Assembly: GCA_947481685.1 (NCBI GenBank)
Contig: CANKHA010000003.1
Span: 62,001 to 126,000, forward strand
DNA from: Bradyrhizobiaceae bacterium
GTDB lineage: Bacteria; Pseudomonadota; Alphaproteobacteria; Rhizobiales; Xanthobacteraceae
Length of the DNA stretch: 64,000 nt
Direction: 5' to 3'
Made by a program: the position numbers and the translations under genes. The notes below the pieces were generated by a model that saw nothing but the letters and a program-made list of their open reading frames with translations, searched no databases and was not told the DNA's origin. Positions 52,319 through 63,839 of this stretch are shown here, one piece after another (the stretch's first letter is position 1; every line of letters starts with the position of its first letter).

Positions 52319-53689
52319 ATGGCGCGCGACCAAATCGACATGAGGCCGATCGAGAAACGCGACGAACTCGTCGCCTGGCTCGCGGCAGGCTGCAAGCCGA
52401 AGGCCGATTTCCGCATCGGCACCGAGCACGAGAAATTCGTCTTCACCACCGACGGCCACAATCCCGTTCCTTATGACGAGCCGCGCGGCATTCGCGCGCT
52501 GCTGGAAGGCATGAAGCTCCTGCTCGGTTGGGAACCGATCATGGAAGGCGAAAATATCATCGGCCTGTTCGATGTCACCGGTGGTGGCGCCATTTCCCTC
52601 GAACCTGGCGGGCAGTTCGAATTGTCCGGCGCGCCGGTCGAAACCGTGCATCAAATGTGCCGCGAGCTGCGCGCGCATCTGGCGCAAGTTCATGAGGTCG
52701 CGCAGCCGCTCGGTATCGGTTTCCTCGGCATGGGCATGACGCCGAAGTGGTCGCGGGCCGATATGCCCATGATGCCCAAGGGCCGCTATCGCATCATGAC
52801 CGATTATATGCCGAAGGTCGGCAAGCTTGGTCTCGACATGATGTACCGGACCTGCACGGTGCAGACCAATGTCGACTTCTCCAGTGAAGCCGACATGGTG
52901 AAAAAGCTGCGCGTGTCATTGGCGCTACAACCTGTCGGAACCGCGCTGTTTGCCAATTCGCCTTTCACGGAAGGCAAGCCCAACGGGTTTCTGTCGTTCC
53001 GCTCCGAAATCTGGCGCGATACCGATCCTGCGCGCTCGGGCATGCTGCCCTGGGCCTTCGAGTCCGGCATGGGCTTCGAGCGCTGGGTCGATTACGCGCT
53101 CGACGTGCCGATGTATTTCGTCAAGCGCGGCGACAAGTATATCGATGTCGCAGGGCAGTCCTTCCGCGATCTCATGGCGGGCAAGCTGGCATCGCTGCCG
53201 GGCGAGCACGCGACGATTTCCGACTGGGCCAACCATCTCTCCACGATTTTTCCGGAGGTGCGGCTCAAGCGCTACCTGGAGATGCGCGGCTCAGACTCTG
53301 TTCCTGAGAAGCGGCTGGCGTCCCTGCCGGCCTTTTGGACCGGCATTCTTTACGACGATGCCAGCCTCGACGCTGCCTGGGATCGGGTGAAGGACTGGAC
53401 CGCAGAGGAACGGCAGAAGCTGCGCGATGACGTGCCGACGCTGGGATTCAAGGCGGAAATTCGCGGCGTGAGCGTGCAGGAACTTGCCAGGCAGACCCTG
53501 GAGATTTCGCGCGCCGGACTGGCGCGGCGCAATCGCAAGGGCCGCGCTGGCAACGACGAGACTCAATATCTCGCACCACTCGAGGAATCTGTCGCGCGCG
53601 GCATCACGCCTGCGGAAGAGCTGCTGGAGAAATTTCACGGTCCGTGGAACGGCTCAGTTGAGCCGATTTTCAGCGAATACGCTTACTGA
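52319..53689 (+). CDS. gshA: Glutamate-cysteine ligase
   Basis: 456 residues, plant/alphaproteobacterial type gamma-glutamylcysteine synthetase. Landmarks: FRIGTEHEKFVF, GGAISLEPGGQFELSGAP, the CRELRAHLAQV helix, MMYRTCTVQTNVDF and FLSFRSEIWRDTDP. It makes gamma-glutamylcysteine, the first step to glutathione. The ATG at 52319 (MARDQ) was preferred to the GTG at 52283, which has a ribosome binding site too close to the codon. A palindromic repeat overlaps its stop. Confidence 0.92.
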   Translation: MARDQIDMRPIEKRDELVAWLAAGCKPKADFRIGTEHEKFVFTTDGHNPVPYDEPRGIRALLEGMKLLLGWEPIMEGENIIGLFDVTGGGAISLEPGGQFELSGAPVETVHQMCRELRAHLAQVHEVAQPLGIGFLGMGMTPKWSRADMPMMPKGRYRIMTDYMPKVGKLGLDMMYRTCTVQTNVDFSSEADMVKKLRVSLALQPVGTALFANSPFTEGKPNGFLSFRSEIWRDTDPARSGMLPWAFESGMGFERWVDYALDVPMYFVKRGDKYIDVAGQSFRDLMAGKLASLPGEHATISDWANHLSTIFPEVRLKRYLEMRGSDSVPEKRLASLPAFWTGILYDDASLDAAWDRVKDWTAEERQKLRDDVPTLGFKAEIRGVSVQELARQTLEISRAGLARRNRKGRAGNDETQYLAPLEESVARGITPAEELLEKFHGPWNGSVEPIFSEYAY

Positions 53690-53736
53690 GCGTGATCCCG
53701 AAAAGTGGGAACCTGTTTTCGGGCAAGATCACGCTC
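53688..53736. repeat. GATC-type palindromic repeat, locus 3, copy A
   Basis: GAGCGTGATC/GATCACGCTC outer arms (10 bp) and CCCGAAAA/TTTTCGGG inner arms (8 bp) around GTGGGAACCTG; overlaps the last bases of gshA. Confidence 0.8.
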
Positions 53737-53746
53737 TGGCAAGCAA

Positions 53747-53816
53747 CGTGATCCGAAAAGCTTGCCGCCGGACTTGATCCGATGGTGGGAACCGGTTTTC
53801 GGATAAGATCACGCTC
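53747..53816. repeat. GATC-type palindromic repeat, locus 3, copy B
   Basis: Second, longer and rearranged copy directly after copy A. It starts CGTGATCC and ends GATCACGCTC, with the GTGGGAACCGGTTTTCGG core, so the element has been duplicated or partly inserted into itself. Confidence 0.65.
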
Positions 53817-53832
53817 CAGAAATTAGCGTGTT

Positions 53833-55479
53833 TTACGGATTGCGCGTGACGGTTGACCGCACGATGGCGCGGCGGTCTTTCACCACGCCGATCGTCACGC
53901 CGAGGCGTGCGATATCGGTGATGGTTTCGCCGGCCATCCGCTTGTCGCAATCCATCTGCGTCGATGAGATGAAAAAATCCGCCTCATCCCATTCGTCGGT
54001 CAATATCCACTCGGGATGCTTCTTCGCTTCTTTCTCGAAGGATTGTTTCTCGCCGCAAACGCCGACCAGATAACGCGGGCGCGGCTTTCCCGTCTTCCCG
54101 TCGTGTTCGTCGAGATATTTCTCCAGGCTGCGCACCGCCTCGGGCATGACGAAGCTCCAGTAATCCATGTCGAAGCGGCGCGACGCGCCTTCGAGGCCGG
54201 AGACCAGCGGATTGAAGAATAGATATTCGTAAGGGTGCATGCGGACGAGCGTCACGGTGTTGCTCACGAAAGCCGTCGCGACCATCGCGAAGGCTCCTGC
54301 GAATAACACGCGATGCCTTGCGTGAAGCCCTGTCAGCAAGGCATCGAATCCGATGCCGGCGAGCACCGCCAGCGGCGGCACGACAAAGAGGAAATGCCGC
54401 ATCCCGGTGAAAGCCGGGCCCTGTCCGATCACCTGGCACGCCACCGGGAAGGCCGCGATGAAGATCACCATGAAGATTTCACGCTGGCGCATGGTGTGCA
54501 GCAGACCATCGCGCCTTGCGGCCAGGCCTGCCGCAACAAGACCGATCAAGGCACCGGACAAAATCGTCAGCGGCAGTTTGATGGCGAGGTAGGCGGGGAT
54601 GTACCAGCGCGGCGCGTCGAACATCTCATACATTTGCCCAAAGGCCAGCGTCTGGATGCTGTAGTGGAAGTGCGCAAAGGCGGAGATCGCGGTGATGGGA
54701 TTCAAAATTTCGAGCGATGCCCAGGGCCACGCTGCGATCATGATGACATAAGCCACCAGGAAAGCGGGCAGGGCGTACAGAAGCGAAAGCCCGGCGAACT
54801 TTGCGCGGTCGGTCCACGTCGGGAGTGCAGGCAACCGCATCAACACAATAAGCCCGGCATAACCGACCATCAGCAGGCCGGTGGCGCGCAGGCCGAGTGC
54901 GCAACCCAGCATCATGCCGAACATCAGGATGTCGAAAGCCCGCGGCCGCGGCAGATCGCGCGCGCCGCGCATCAGAAAATACGTCGCACCCATCATCGTG
55001 GCGGCGAAGGGGATGTCCTTGGTGTGGTTGAACATGGTCCCATACCAGGGACCGCAAACCGCCAGCGCCAGCAGCGCCAACAGGCCAGCGCGCGGGCCCG
55101 CAACCAATCGTGCAACAGCCCAGGTGGCGACAATGCCGCCGATGCCGAACAGCGCGCAGAGAAAGTGACGGATGCTGAAGACATCAAACGGCAGCATGCG
55201 CTCGAGCAGGATCGAGACCACATCGAACAAGCCGCCATAGAGATAGAGATTCTCGAAATGGAAGACGGCGTCGTCGGTAAAGCCGCTCGCGTAATACGAG
55301 AGGATCAACTCGCCATAGCGGTGCTGCACCCATTCGTCATTGGAGACCGCATAGTCCCTGAAGGTGGCCAGCACCGTGATGGCGAGCGCCGTAAAAGCCG
55401 CGAGCGCCAGCAGATCGTAGAGATCGACTGACGAAACGCGTGGCGACAGACGTTGCCGGAATGAAGCGACATGCGACAT
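53833..55479 (-). CDS. GT39-type integral membrane glycosyltransferase
   Basis: 548 residues with 11-13 membrane helices. The first periplasmic loop has NDEWVQHRYG after the first helix (FRDYAVSNDEWVQH), fitting the acidic metal-binding loop of GT-C enzymes (PMT/ArnT-like). FNHTKDIPFAATMMGATYF forms the next conserved loop. The C-terminal soluble part (about 450-548) carries three cysteines (GVCGEK, MDCDK). It probably transfers a sugar from a polyprenyl-phosphate donor to an envelope glycan or lipid. Substrate unknown. Separated from tldD by 248 bp in which I see no gene. Confidence 0.8.
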   Translation of the reverse strand: MSHVASFRQRLSPRVSSVDLYDLLALAAFTALAITVLATFRDYAVSNDEWVQHRYGELILSYYASGFTDDAVFHFENLYLYGGLFDVVSILLERMLPFDVFSIRHFLCALFGIGGIVATWAVARLVAGPRAGLLALLALAVCGPWYGTMFNHTKDIPFAATMMGATYFLMRGARDLPRPRAFDILMFGMMLGCALGLRATGLLMVGYAGLIVLMRLPALPTWTDRAKFAGLSLLYALPAFLVAYVIMIAAWPWASLEILNPITAISAFAHFHYSIQTLAFGQMYEMFDAPRWYIPAYLAIKLPLTILSGALIGLVAAGLAARRDGLLHTMRQREIFMVIFIAAFPVACQVIGQGPAFTGMRHFLFVVPPLAVLAGIGFDALLTGLHARHRVLFAGAFAMVATAFVSNTVTLVRMHPYEYLFFNPLVSGLEGASRRFDMDYWSFVMPEAVRSLEKYLDEHDGKTGKPRPRYLVGVCGEKQSFEKEAKKHPEWILTDEWDEADFFISSTQMDCDKRMAGETITDIARLGVTIGVVKDRRAIVRSTVTRNP

Positions 55480-55727
55480 GCGAATGGCTCGATGATGTCA
55501 GCTGTGCCGCGGCGAGGGGACAGACAGTCCCCCGTGCGTCGCTTTTGCAAATTGGCTTTGTTTTTGATTTTGAAGCATGCCCGTCCTCCCAGACACACTA
55601 CTTTACCGGCGAAACGTGCCGTTGGGCGAGAACTTCTTTACGGAGCAGGCAAAGGTGCGACATTGCAGTGCAGCATCAGCGGTGGAACTTTGTTTTCCTG
55701 AGGAGCGGCCCGCCGGCAGCCGAAAAT

Positions 55728-57152
55728 TTAGGCGGTGCCGCCGACGGTGATCCGATCCATCCGGAGTGTCGGCTGGCCGACACCTACCGGCACACCCTGG
55801 CCGTTTTTGCCGCAGGTTCCGATCCCCATGTCGAGCTTCATGTCGTTTCCGACCATGGTGATGCGGTTCAGGTCGGTCGGTCCGTTCCCGATCAGCATCG
55901 CGCCTTTCAGCGGCGCGCCGACTTTGCCGTTCTCAATCCGGTAGGCCTCGGTGCACTGGAACACGTATTTTCCCGACGTGATATCGACCTGGCCGCCGCC
56001 GAAGTTGACGGCGTAGATGCCGTTCTTCACCGAGGCAATGATCTCGCCCGGGTCATGCGCGCCGCCCAACATGTAGGTGTTGGTCATGCGCGGCATCGGG
56101 ACATGTCCATAACCCTCGCGCCGGCCGTTGCCGGTCGGCTTCATGTTCATCAGCCGCGCGTTCTGCCGGTCCTGCATGTAGCCAACGAGAATGCCGTCCT
56201 CGATCAGCACCGTGCGATGCGTGGGCGTGCCTTCATCGTCGATCGAGAGCGAGCCACGCCGCCCGTGGATGGTGCCGTCATCGACAACGGTGACGCCCGC
56301 CGCTGCGACGCGCTGGCCCATCAATCCGGCAAAGGCCGATGTCTTCTTGCGGTTGAAGTCGCCTTCGAGGCCGTGCCCGATGGCTTCATGGAGCATCACG
56401 CCCGGCCAGCCGGGGCCAAGCACCACGTCCATTTCACCTGCGGGAGCGGGGACGGAGGTGAGGTTCACCAGTGCCTGACGCACCGCTTCATCGACGGCTA
56501 ACTGCCACTGGGAGGCGTCGATAAAACGGGCATAACCTTCGCGTCCGCCGAAGCCGAAGCTGCCGGTTTCCTGACGGTCGCCTTCACCCGCCACCACGGA
56601 AACATTGACGCGAACGAGCGGGCGCACATCGCGGTAGATCTGCCCATCGGCGCGCAGGATCTCGACCATCTGCCAGGTCGCGCCGAGGCTTGCGGATACC
56701 TGCCGCACACGCGGGTCCTTGGCGCGGGCCGCCGCGTCGATGGTTTCGAGCAGTTTCACTTTTGCTTCGAAGCCGGGCTCGGCCAGCGGATTGTCGTCGG
56801 AATAAAGCTTCACGTTGCTGCGGGTGGGGGCATCGGCATAGCTGCCGCTGTAGCCGCCCTTGACCGCGCGCACCGTGTCGGCGGCGCGGCCGATCGCCTG
56901 CTCCGACATATCGGAGGCATGGGCATAGCCGACCGCTTCGTCCTTTACCGCACGCAGGCCGAAACCTTGCGAGGTGTCATAGGTCGCCTGCTTCAGGCGT
57001 CCGTTATCGAACATCAGGGCTTCCGACTGGCGATATTCCAGGAATAATTCGCCGTCATCGGCGCCTTCCAGCGCACGGTCGAGATGCTTGCCGACCTGCA
57101 CAGGGTCTAGGCCTGCGCGATCGAGGAGGGAGGTGGGCGAGGAATCAGCCAT
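55728..57152 (-). CDS. tldD: Metalloprotease TldD
   Basis: 474 residues. Zinc motif H255-E-x-x-x-H260 in GVMLHEAIGHGLEGD, as required in the TldD subunit; other landmarks are QGFGLRAV, GGREGYARF, GRREGYGHVPMPRMTNTY and VGQPTLRMDRITVGG near the end. TldD with TldE (PmbA) forms a heterodimeric protease that degrades unfolded or modified peptides and matures some microcins. TldE is not in this window. Normal length. Confidence 0.95.
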   Translation of the reverse strand: MADSSPTSLLDRAGLDPVQVGKHLDRALEGADDGELFLEYRQSEALMFDNGRLKQATYDTSQGFGLRAVKDEAVGYAHASDMSEQAIGRAADTVRAVKGGYSGSYADAPTRSNVKLYSDDNPLAEPGFEAKVKLLETIDAAARAKDPRVRQVSASLGATWQMVEILRADGQIYRDVRPLVRVNVSVVAGEGDRQETGSFGFGGREGYARFIDASQWQLAVDEAVRQALVNLTSVPAPAGEMDVVLGPGWPGVMLHEAIGHGLEGDFNRKKTSAFAGLMGQRVAAAGVTVVDDGTIHGRRGSLSIDDEGTPTHRTVLIEDGILVGYMQDRQNARLMNMKPTGNGRREGYGHVPMPRMTNTYMLGGAHDPGEIIASVKNGIYAVNFGGGQVDITSGKYVFQCTEAYRIENGKVGAPLKGAMLIGNGPTDLNRITMVGNDMKLDMGIGTCGKNGQGVPVGVGQPTLRMDRITVGGTA

Positions 57153-57245
57153 GAAGGTGGGTCCGGAGTGAATGTTTCAAACCGAAAGATAAGCGCTCGG
57201 CGGCTCAGCCGCGAGGGGGCAACCGGCCGGGATTTTGCGCCCCGA

Positions 57246-57794
57246 TCACGGCAATTTGTCGAAGCCCTGGGCAAAGCCTTTGAGGCTCAACGGGAATCCG
57301 ATGCCCTCTTCCGGCGTAAAGAAAATAATGAAGGTGGCGCTTTGGCCGGTGCGTAGCGCCTTTAACAGGGCGTCTTCCATCACCACTTCGGCCATGCAGC
57401 CACCCAGCACGCATTTGGTGAAACCGGCCCGGCCGACGTTCTGCTTGTCGATGGTCAAACCGAGTCCCGCGGGAATCAGCACTCCTAGCGGGGCGATCAC
57501 CCGCATTACCAAGGTTTTTGTGTCGGCAGTCTTGAGTATCAAAACCGTAAGGCCGGTATTGACCCGGTCTTCCGCAACCACGCTTTGCATCAGCGCGCAT
57601 TGCTCGCTTTGTGCCCCGGGCGGGGTGTCGCAACGAATCTGCCAGTCTTGATGGACGGAGCGGACCACCCCCTGTGCCTGAGCGGAACCCGGGAATCCGG
57701 CGAGTCCAGCCAGCGTTATGGCTGCGGCAACGGCCGTTTTCAGCGCACCTGTGCGCAAGTCACATCGGAAAAGGTCTTGGCGAAAAGTGCCCAT
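57246..57794 (-). CDS. Invasion-associated locus B (IalB) family protein
   Basis: 182 residues with signal peptide (about 1-40, ending AQA-QG). Family features: VHQDWQIRCDTPPGAQSEQCALMQ with a Cys pair, a second pair in KCVLGGCMAEVVM, and a beta-rich core. Named after the Bartonella erythrocyte-invasion protein, but widespread in free-living Rhizobiales as a periplasmic or outer-membrane protein; its usual role is not known. Divergent from coxB with 326 bp between. Confidence 0.88.
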   Translation of the reverse strand: MGTFRQDLFRCDLRTGALKTAVAAAITLAGLAGFPGSAQAQGVVRSVHQDWQIRCDTPPGAQSEQCALMQSVVAEDRVNTGLTVLILKTADTKTLVMRVIAPLGVLIPAGLGLTIDKQNVGRAGFTKCVLGGCMAEVVMEDALLKALRTGQSATFIIFFTPEEGIGFPLSLKGFAQGFDKLP

Positions 57795-58120
57795 CGTTCA
57801 ATCCCCGGCCGGCTGCTGCTGGCCTTTGGCGACCGAATCGCCCCGATACGGTCGATATCATAGCTTCGGCCACAATCCACGGGGCTTGTACGTGCCTTTT
57901 CTAAAAAGGCCCGGAAGCCACGTTGCGACATAGCAGAACTGGATTTGGTGCATTGCGACTGAGCCCGAATTGTGGTTTGAGAAACTGGGATTTCTCCCTG
58001 TCCCGCTGCCCCTGCCCAAGCGCCGCGCTTTGTGGCGGACGCCGCGAATCCAAGCCGCGGTGCATGGTTCGGCAGGAAGCTCACGGCCCGATTTTTTTCG
58101 TCGAAGGAGCGAATACGACG
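57795..58120. other. Divergent spacer between ialB and coxB
   Basis: 326 bp containing the 7-bp palindrome GCCTTTT-N3-AAAAGGC at 57894-57910 and a GAAGGAGC ribosome binding site for coxB. The upstream extension of the coxB frame is Cys/Arg-rich and not coding-like. I do not see a convincing -35/-10 pair. Confidence 0.5.
57894..57910. promoter_or_regulatory. Palindrome between ialB and coxB
   Basis: Perfect inverted repeat GCCTTTT-CTA-AAAAGGC, about 100 bp from the ialB start and 210 bp from coxB; it could be an operator or a weak hairpin. Confidence 0.4.
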
Positions 58121-60668
<2,548 letters not shown>

Positions 60669-60696
60669 GCCTCGGGCGAGGGCGAAAAGGAAACCG

Positions 60697-61629
60697 ATGT
60701 CGCTCGCAAGCGAAAGCGAAGATACAGGCGCTCATTTCAGCTCGGCCGAGGTAGGCGACTATCTCGCGCTGCTGAAACCGCGCGTGATGTCGCTTGTGAT
60801 CTTCACGGCTTTTGTCGGGCTGTTTCTTGCGCCTGTGCCGATGCATCCGCTGATGGCCTTCATCGCGCTGCTTTGCATCGCGGTCGGGGCCGGTGCCTCC
60901 GGTGCGTTGAACATGTGGTACGACGCCGACATCGACGCGCGCATGCAGCGCACCAGCGCACGCCCGATCCCGGCGGGTCGTATCCTGCCCGGCGAGGCGC
61001 TGGGTTTCGGATTGTTGCTGGCGGGTTTCTCGGTGGTGATCCTGTCGCTGCTGGTGAATCTCGTCGCCGGCGCGCTGCTTGCCTTCACCATTTTCTTCTA
61101 TGCGGTTGTCTACACGATGTGGTTGAAGCGCTGGACGCCTCAGAACATCGTGATCGGCGGTGCGGCCGGCGCATTCCCGCCGATGATCGGCTGGGCCGCC
61201 GCCACCGGTGGCATCAGCATGGAATCGGTGCTGCTGTTCCTGATCATCTTCTTCTGGACGCCGCCGCATTTCTGGGCGCTGTCGCTTTATCGCTCGGAGG
61301 ACTATGCGCGCGCGGGTATCCCGATGCTGCCGGTGGTCTCCGGTAAGCGCGAAACACGCAAGCAGATCCTGCTCTATACGCTGGTGCTGGTGCCGCTTGG
61401 CGTCGCGCCCTGGCTGATCGGTTTTGCCGGGCCGATTTACGGCGTCGTTTCGATCGTGACCGGTTTTGGCATGCTGGCGCTGGCGATACGGTTGATAACC
61501 GACAAGTCCGACCGCGCTGCCAAGCATCTCTTCGCGTTCTCGATCCTCTATCTGTTCCTGCTGTTTGCTTTCCTTCTGATCGATCGCGTCTTGAGCGTCT
61601 TTTTGGGTCCCCATTTGGGTTTCCTGTGA
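60697..61629 (+). CDS. ctaB: Protoheme IX farnesyltransferase CtaB
   Basis: 310 residues, UbiA-type prenyltransferase with eight to nine helices. First Asp-rich motif [15 protein letters not shown]; second, in [14 protein letters not shown]-like context after the SLYRSEDYA segment. It attaches the farnesyl group to heme b to make heme o, needed before heme a formation. Sits between coxA and coxF as usual in this order. Its stop is 16 bp before coxF. Confidence 0.95.
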   Translation: MSLASESEDTGAHFSSAEVGDYLALLKPRVMSLVIFTAFVGLFLAPVPMHPLMAFIALLCIAVGAGASGALNMWYDADIDARMQRTSARPIPAGRILPGEALGFGLLLAGFSVVILSLLVNLVAGALLAFTIFFYAVVYTMWLKRWTPQNIVIGGAAGAFPPMIGWAAATGGISMESVLLFLIIFFWTPPHFWALSLYRSEDYARAGIPMLPVVSGKRETRKQILLYTLVLVPLGVAPWLIGFAGPIYGVVSIVTGFGMLALAIRLITDKSDRAAKHLFAFSILYLFLLFAFLLIDRVLSVFLGPHLGFL

Positions 61630-61645
61630 GTTTGGAACGAGCGTC

Positions 61646-61810
61646 ATGAGCGAACCGCAGCAAGAAAAAGGGATCGTGCTCACCGATGAGCAGAAGCGCC
61701 GCCGCCGCGCGCGCTCCGTTGCCATCGCGGTGGTGCTTGGGTGTCTGGCCGTGTTGTTTTATCTGGTGACTCTGGTGAAGGGTCCCGGTGTGCTGCAACG
61801 GCCGCTGTGA
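61646..61810 (+). CDS. coxF: Small oxidase-operon membrane protein CoxF
   Basis: 54 residues, [20 protein letters not shown] then one hydrophobic helix (about 25-45) and a short tail ending LQRPL. Position between ctaB and ctaG and the basic-helix layout match the small coxF/ctaF-like ORF found in many alphaproteobacterial oxidase operons; its function is not established and it may be an assembly peptide. Its stop lies 7 bp before the ctaG ATG. Confidence 0.75.
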   Translation: MSEPQQEKGIVLTDEQKRRRRARSVAIAVVLGCLAVLFYLVTLVKGPGVLQRPL

Positions 61811-61817
61811 GAACGTC

Positions 61818-62414
61818 ATGACCACGGGCACCACACACGCATACAAAAGCCGGCGCGACGTCGTCGTGGCTGGCGCTTGCGGCGCAACCGTCGCGCTCAT
61901 GGTCGGTGCAGCCTATGCGGCGGTACCGCTCTACAACTGGTTCTGCCGCGCCACCGGTTTTGGGGGCACCACACAAGTTGCAAAGGCGGCGCCGGATCAG
62001 ATGCTTGGCCGCACCGTCTCGGTGCGCTTCGATGCCAATGTTGCGCCCGGACTGCCGTGGCGTTTCGTGCCGGAGAAGAACATCATCGACGTTCGCATCG
62101 GCGAGGTGCTCACGGTCAACTACACCGTAACCAACCTTGCCGCCCGCGTAACCGTCGGGCAGGCGGCCTATAATGTTACCCCGCCCACCACCGGCGCCTA
62201 TTTCCAGAAGATCAACTGCTTCTGCTTCACCGAGCAGACCATGAATCCGGGCGAAACCCGCGAAATGCCTGTTGTCTTCTATGTCGATCCGGCGCTGGCG
62301 AAGGACGCGGAGCAGGACGGGCTCAATACGATCACGCTTTCCTACACCTATTTCCCGGTGAAGGCCGAACCAGTGGCGGTCAACGCGCAGCCGGGTGCAA
62401 AGCAGTTTAACTAG
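61818..62414 (+). CDS. ctaG: Cytochrome oxidase assembly protein CtaG (Cox11)
   Basis: 198 residues. One N-terminal membrane anchor (about 17-35), then the Cox11 signature [16 protein letters not shown]-type region (here [15 protein letters not shown]) and the copper-binding CFCF ([12 protein letters not shown]). It inserts CuB into subunit I from the periplasmic side. Normal length; coxC starts 62 bp later. Confidence 0.95.
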   Translation: MTTGTTHAYKSRRDVVVAGACGATVALMVGAAYAAVPLYNWFCRATGFGGTTQVAKAAPDQMLGRTVSVRFDANVAPGLPWRFVPEKNIIDVRIGEVLTVNYTVTNLAARVTVGQAAYNVTPPTTGAYFQKINCFCFTEQTMNPGETREMPVVFYVDPALAKDAEQDGLNTITLSYTYFPVKAEPVAVNAQPGAKQFN

Positions 62415-62476
62415 GACGACGCGACAACCGAGCGCGCGCCAGCGCCGCTCAGAGACGAAGGACGGAGAAGATCACG

Positions 62477-63331
62477 ATGGCCGACGCACACGCAGCAAAG
62501 CATCACGATTATCACCTGGTCGATCCGAGCCCGTGGCCGGCCGTCGGATCGGTCGCGGCCTTCATCGCCGCGGTCGGCGCCATCGCCTGGATGCATCACA
62601 TGTTTGCCGGTGCGCCGATCGTGTTCGCCATCGGCTTCGCCGGCATCCTCTATACGATGATGATGTGGTGGCGCGACGTGATCCGCGAAGCGGAGTTTCA
62701 GGGACATCACACCCGCGTGGTGCAGCTGCATCATCGCTACGGCATGCTGCTGTTCATTGCGTCCGAGGTGATGTTCTTCGTTGCCTGGTTCTGGGCTTAT
62801 TTCAACACCGCGCTGTTCCCCGACGAATTGAAAGACGTTGCGCGCGTTGCAGCCACTGGCGGCGTCTGGCCGCCGAAGGGCATCATAACCTTCGATCCAT
62901 GGCACCTGCCGCTGTTGAACACGCTGATCCTGCTCACGTCGGGCACCACGGTCACCTGGGCGCATCACGCCCTCCTGCATAACGACCGCGAAGGCGTAAA
63001 GAAGGGCTTGATTCTGACGATCCTGCTCGGCCTCACTTTCACCTGCGTGCAGGCTTACGAATACATGCACGCCGCGTTTGCTTTCAAAGGCAACATCTAT
63101 GGCGCTACCTTCTTCATGGCGACCGGATTCCACGGCCTGCATGTCATCATCGGCACCATCTTCCTGTTTGTGTGCCTGATCCGCGTTCAAAAAGGACAGT
63201 TCACCTCAACGCAGCATCTCGGCTTCGAGTTTGCCGCCTGGTACTGGCATTTCGTTGACGTGGTCTGGCTGTTCCTGTTTGCCTGCATCTACGTCTGGGG
63301 CGCGGGCGCACACGTCGCTATCGAGCACTAG
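62477..63331 (+). CDS. coxC: Cytochrome c oxidase subunit III
   Basis: 284 residues with seven helices. Typical segments: [17 protein letters not shown] at the N-terminus, [39 protein letters not shown]-like stretch, [16 protein letters not shown] and [18 protein letters not shown]. It stabilises the proton-uptake pathway of subunit I. Followed by two hairpins. Confidence 0.96.
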   Translation: MADAHAAKHHDYHLVDPSPWPAVGSVAAFIAAVGAIAWMHHMFAGAPIVFAIGFAGILYTMMMWWRDVIREAEFQGHHTRVVQLHHRYGMLLFIASEVMFFVAWFWAYFNTALFPDELKDVARVAATGGVWPPKGIITFDPWHLPLLNTLILLTSGTTVTWAHHALLHNDREGVKKGLILTILLGLTFTCVQAYEYMHAAFAFKGNIYGATFFMATGFHGLHVIIGTIFLFVCLIRVQKGQFTSTQHLGFEFAAWYWHFVDVVWLFLFACIYVWGAGAHVAIEH

Positions 63332-63340
63332 AATAGCCGC

Positions 63341-63360
63341 TGCGTGGCTTGATCCACGCA
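63341..63360 (+). terminator. Hairpin after coxC (first)
   Basis: TGCGTGG/CCACGCA with 6-nt loop, 9 bp past the coxC stop. No T-run; probably part of a tandem 3'-end structure. Confidence 0.5.
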
Positions 63361-63380
63361 TCTGCGACGACCAGATAGGT

Positions 63381-63405
63381 GATGGCCGGGGTAATCCCGG
63401 CCATC
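63381..63405 (+). terminator. Terminator-like hairpin between coxC and the DUF983 gene
   Basis: Perfect 10-bp stem GATGGCCGGG/CCCGGCCATC with 5-nt loop, then GCGTTTT. It may lower expression of the downstream assembly genes relative to coxBAC. Confidence 0.75.
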
Positions 63406-63446
63406 GCGTTTTCAGGCGGCAAGGATCATTGCCAAGGAACGTTGCC

Positions 63447-63839
63447 ATGGCCGAGGCCGACATTCCGACCACGCCTCCATCCCCCTATGTGACGGGATTG
63501 ACCTGCCGCTGTCCGGCCTGCGGCAAGGGCCGCATGTTCCAGAATTTCCTGTCGGTGCGTCCACGCTGCGAGGCCTGTGGCCTCGACTATAGCTTTGCCG
63601 ATGCGGGCGACGGCCCCGCGATCTTCATCATGATGTTTTCAGGTTTCGTCGTGGTGGCGGCTGCCCTCGCGGTGGAGGTGCTGTATCAGCCGCCATACTG
63701 GGTGCATGCGGTCTTGTGGTTACCGCTGATCTTGGTGGTGACGTTGTTGCCGTTGCGCGCGGTGAAGGGCCTGCTCATTGCCTTGCAGTACCACCACAAG
63801 GCAGCGGAAGGCCGGCTCGAGAAGCGGAGTGAATCATGA
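63447..63839 (+). CDS. DUF983 zinc-ribbon membrane protein
   Basis: 130 residues. N-terminal zinc ribbon with C-x-C-x-x-C and C-x-x-C (LTCRCPACGKGRMF and RCEACGLDY), then two membrane helices (about 58-76 and 84-103). DUF983 proteins sit between coxC and surf1 in many alphaproteobacteria and are presumed oxidase assembly factors. It overlaps surf1 by four bases (ATGA). Confidence 0.9.
   Translation: MAEADIPTTPPSPYVTGLTCRCPACGKGRMFQNFLSVRPRCEACGLDYSFADAGDGPAIFIMMFSGFVVVAAALAVEVLYQPPYWVHAVLWLPLILVVTLLPLRAVKGLLIALQYHHKAAEGRLEKRSES

Noticed and set aside
57923-58120. Upstream extension of the coxB frame
   Set aside because: Cys/Arg-rich and followed by a good ribosome binding site and signal peptide at 58121.
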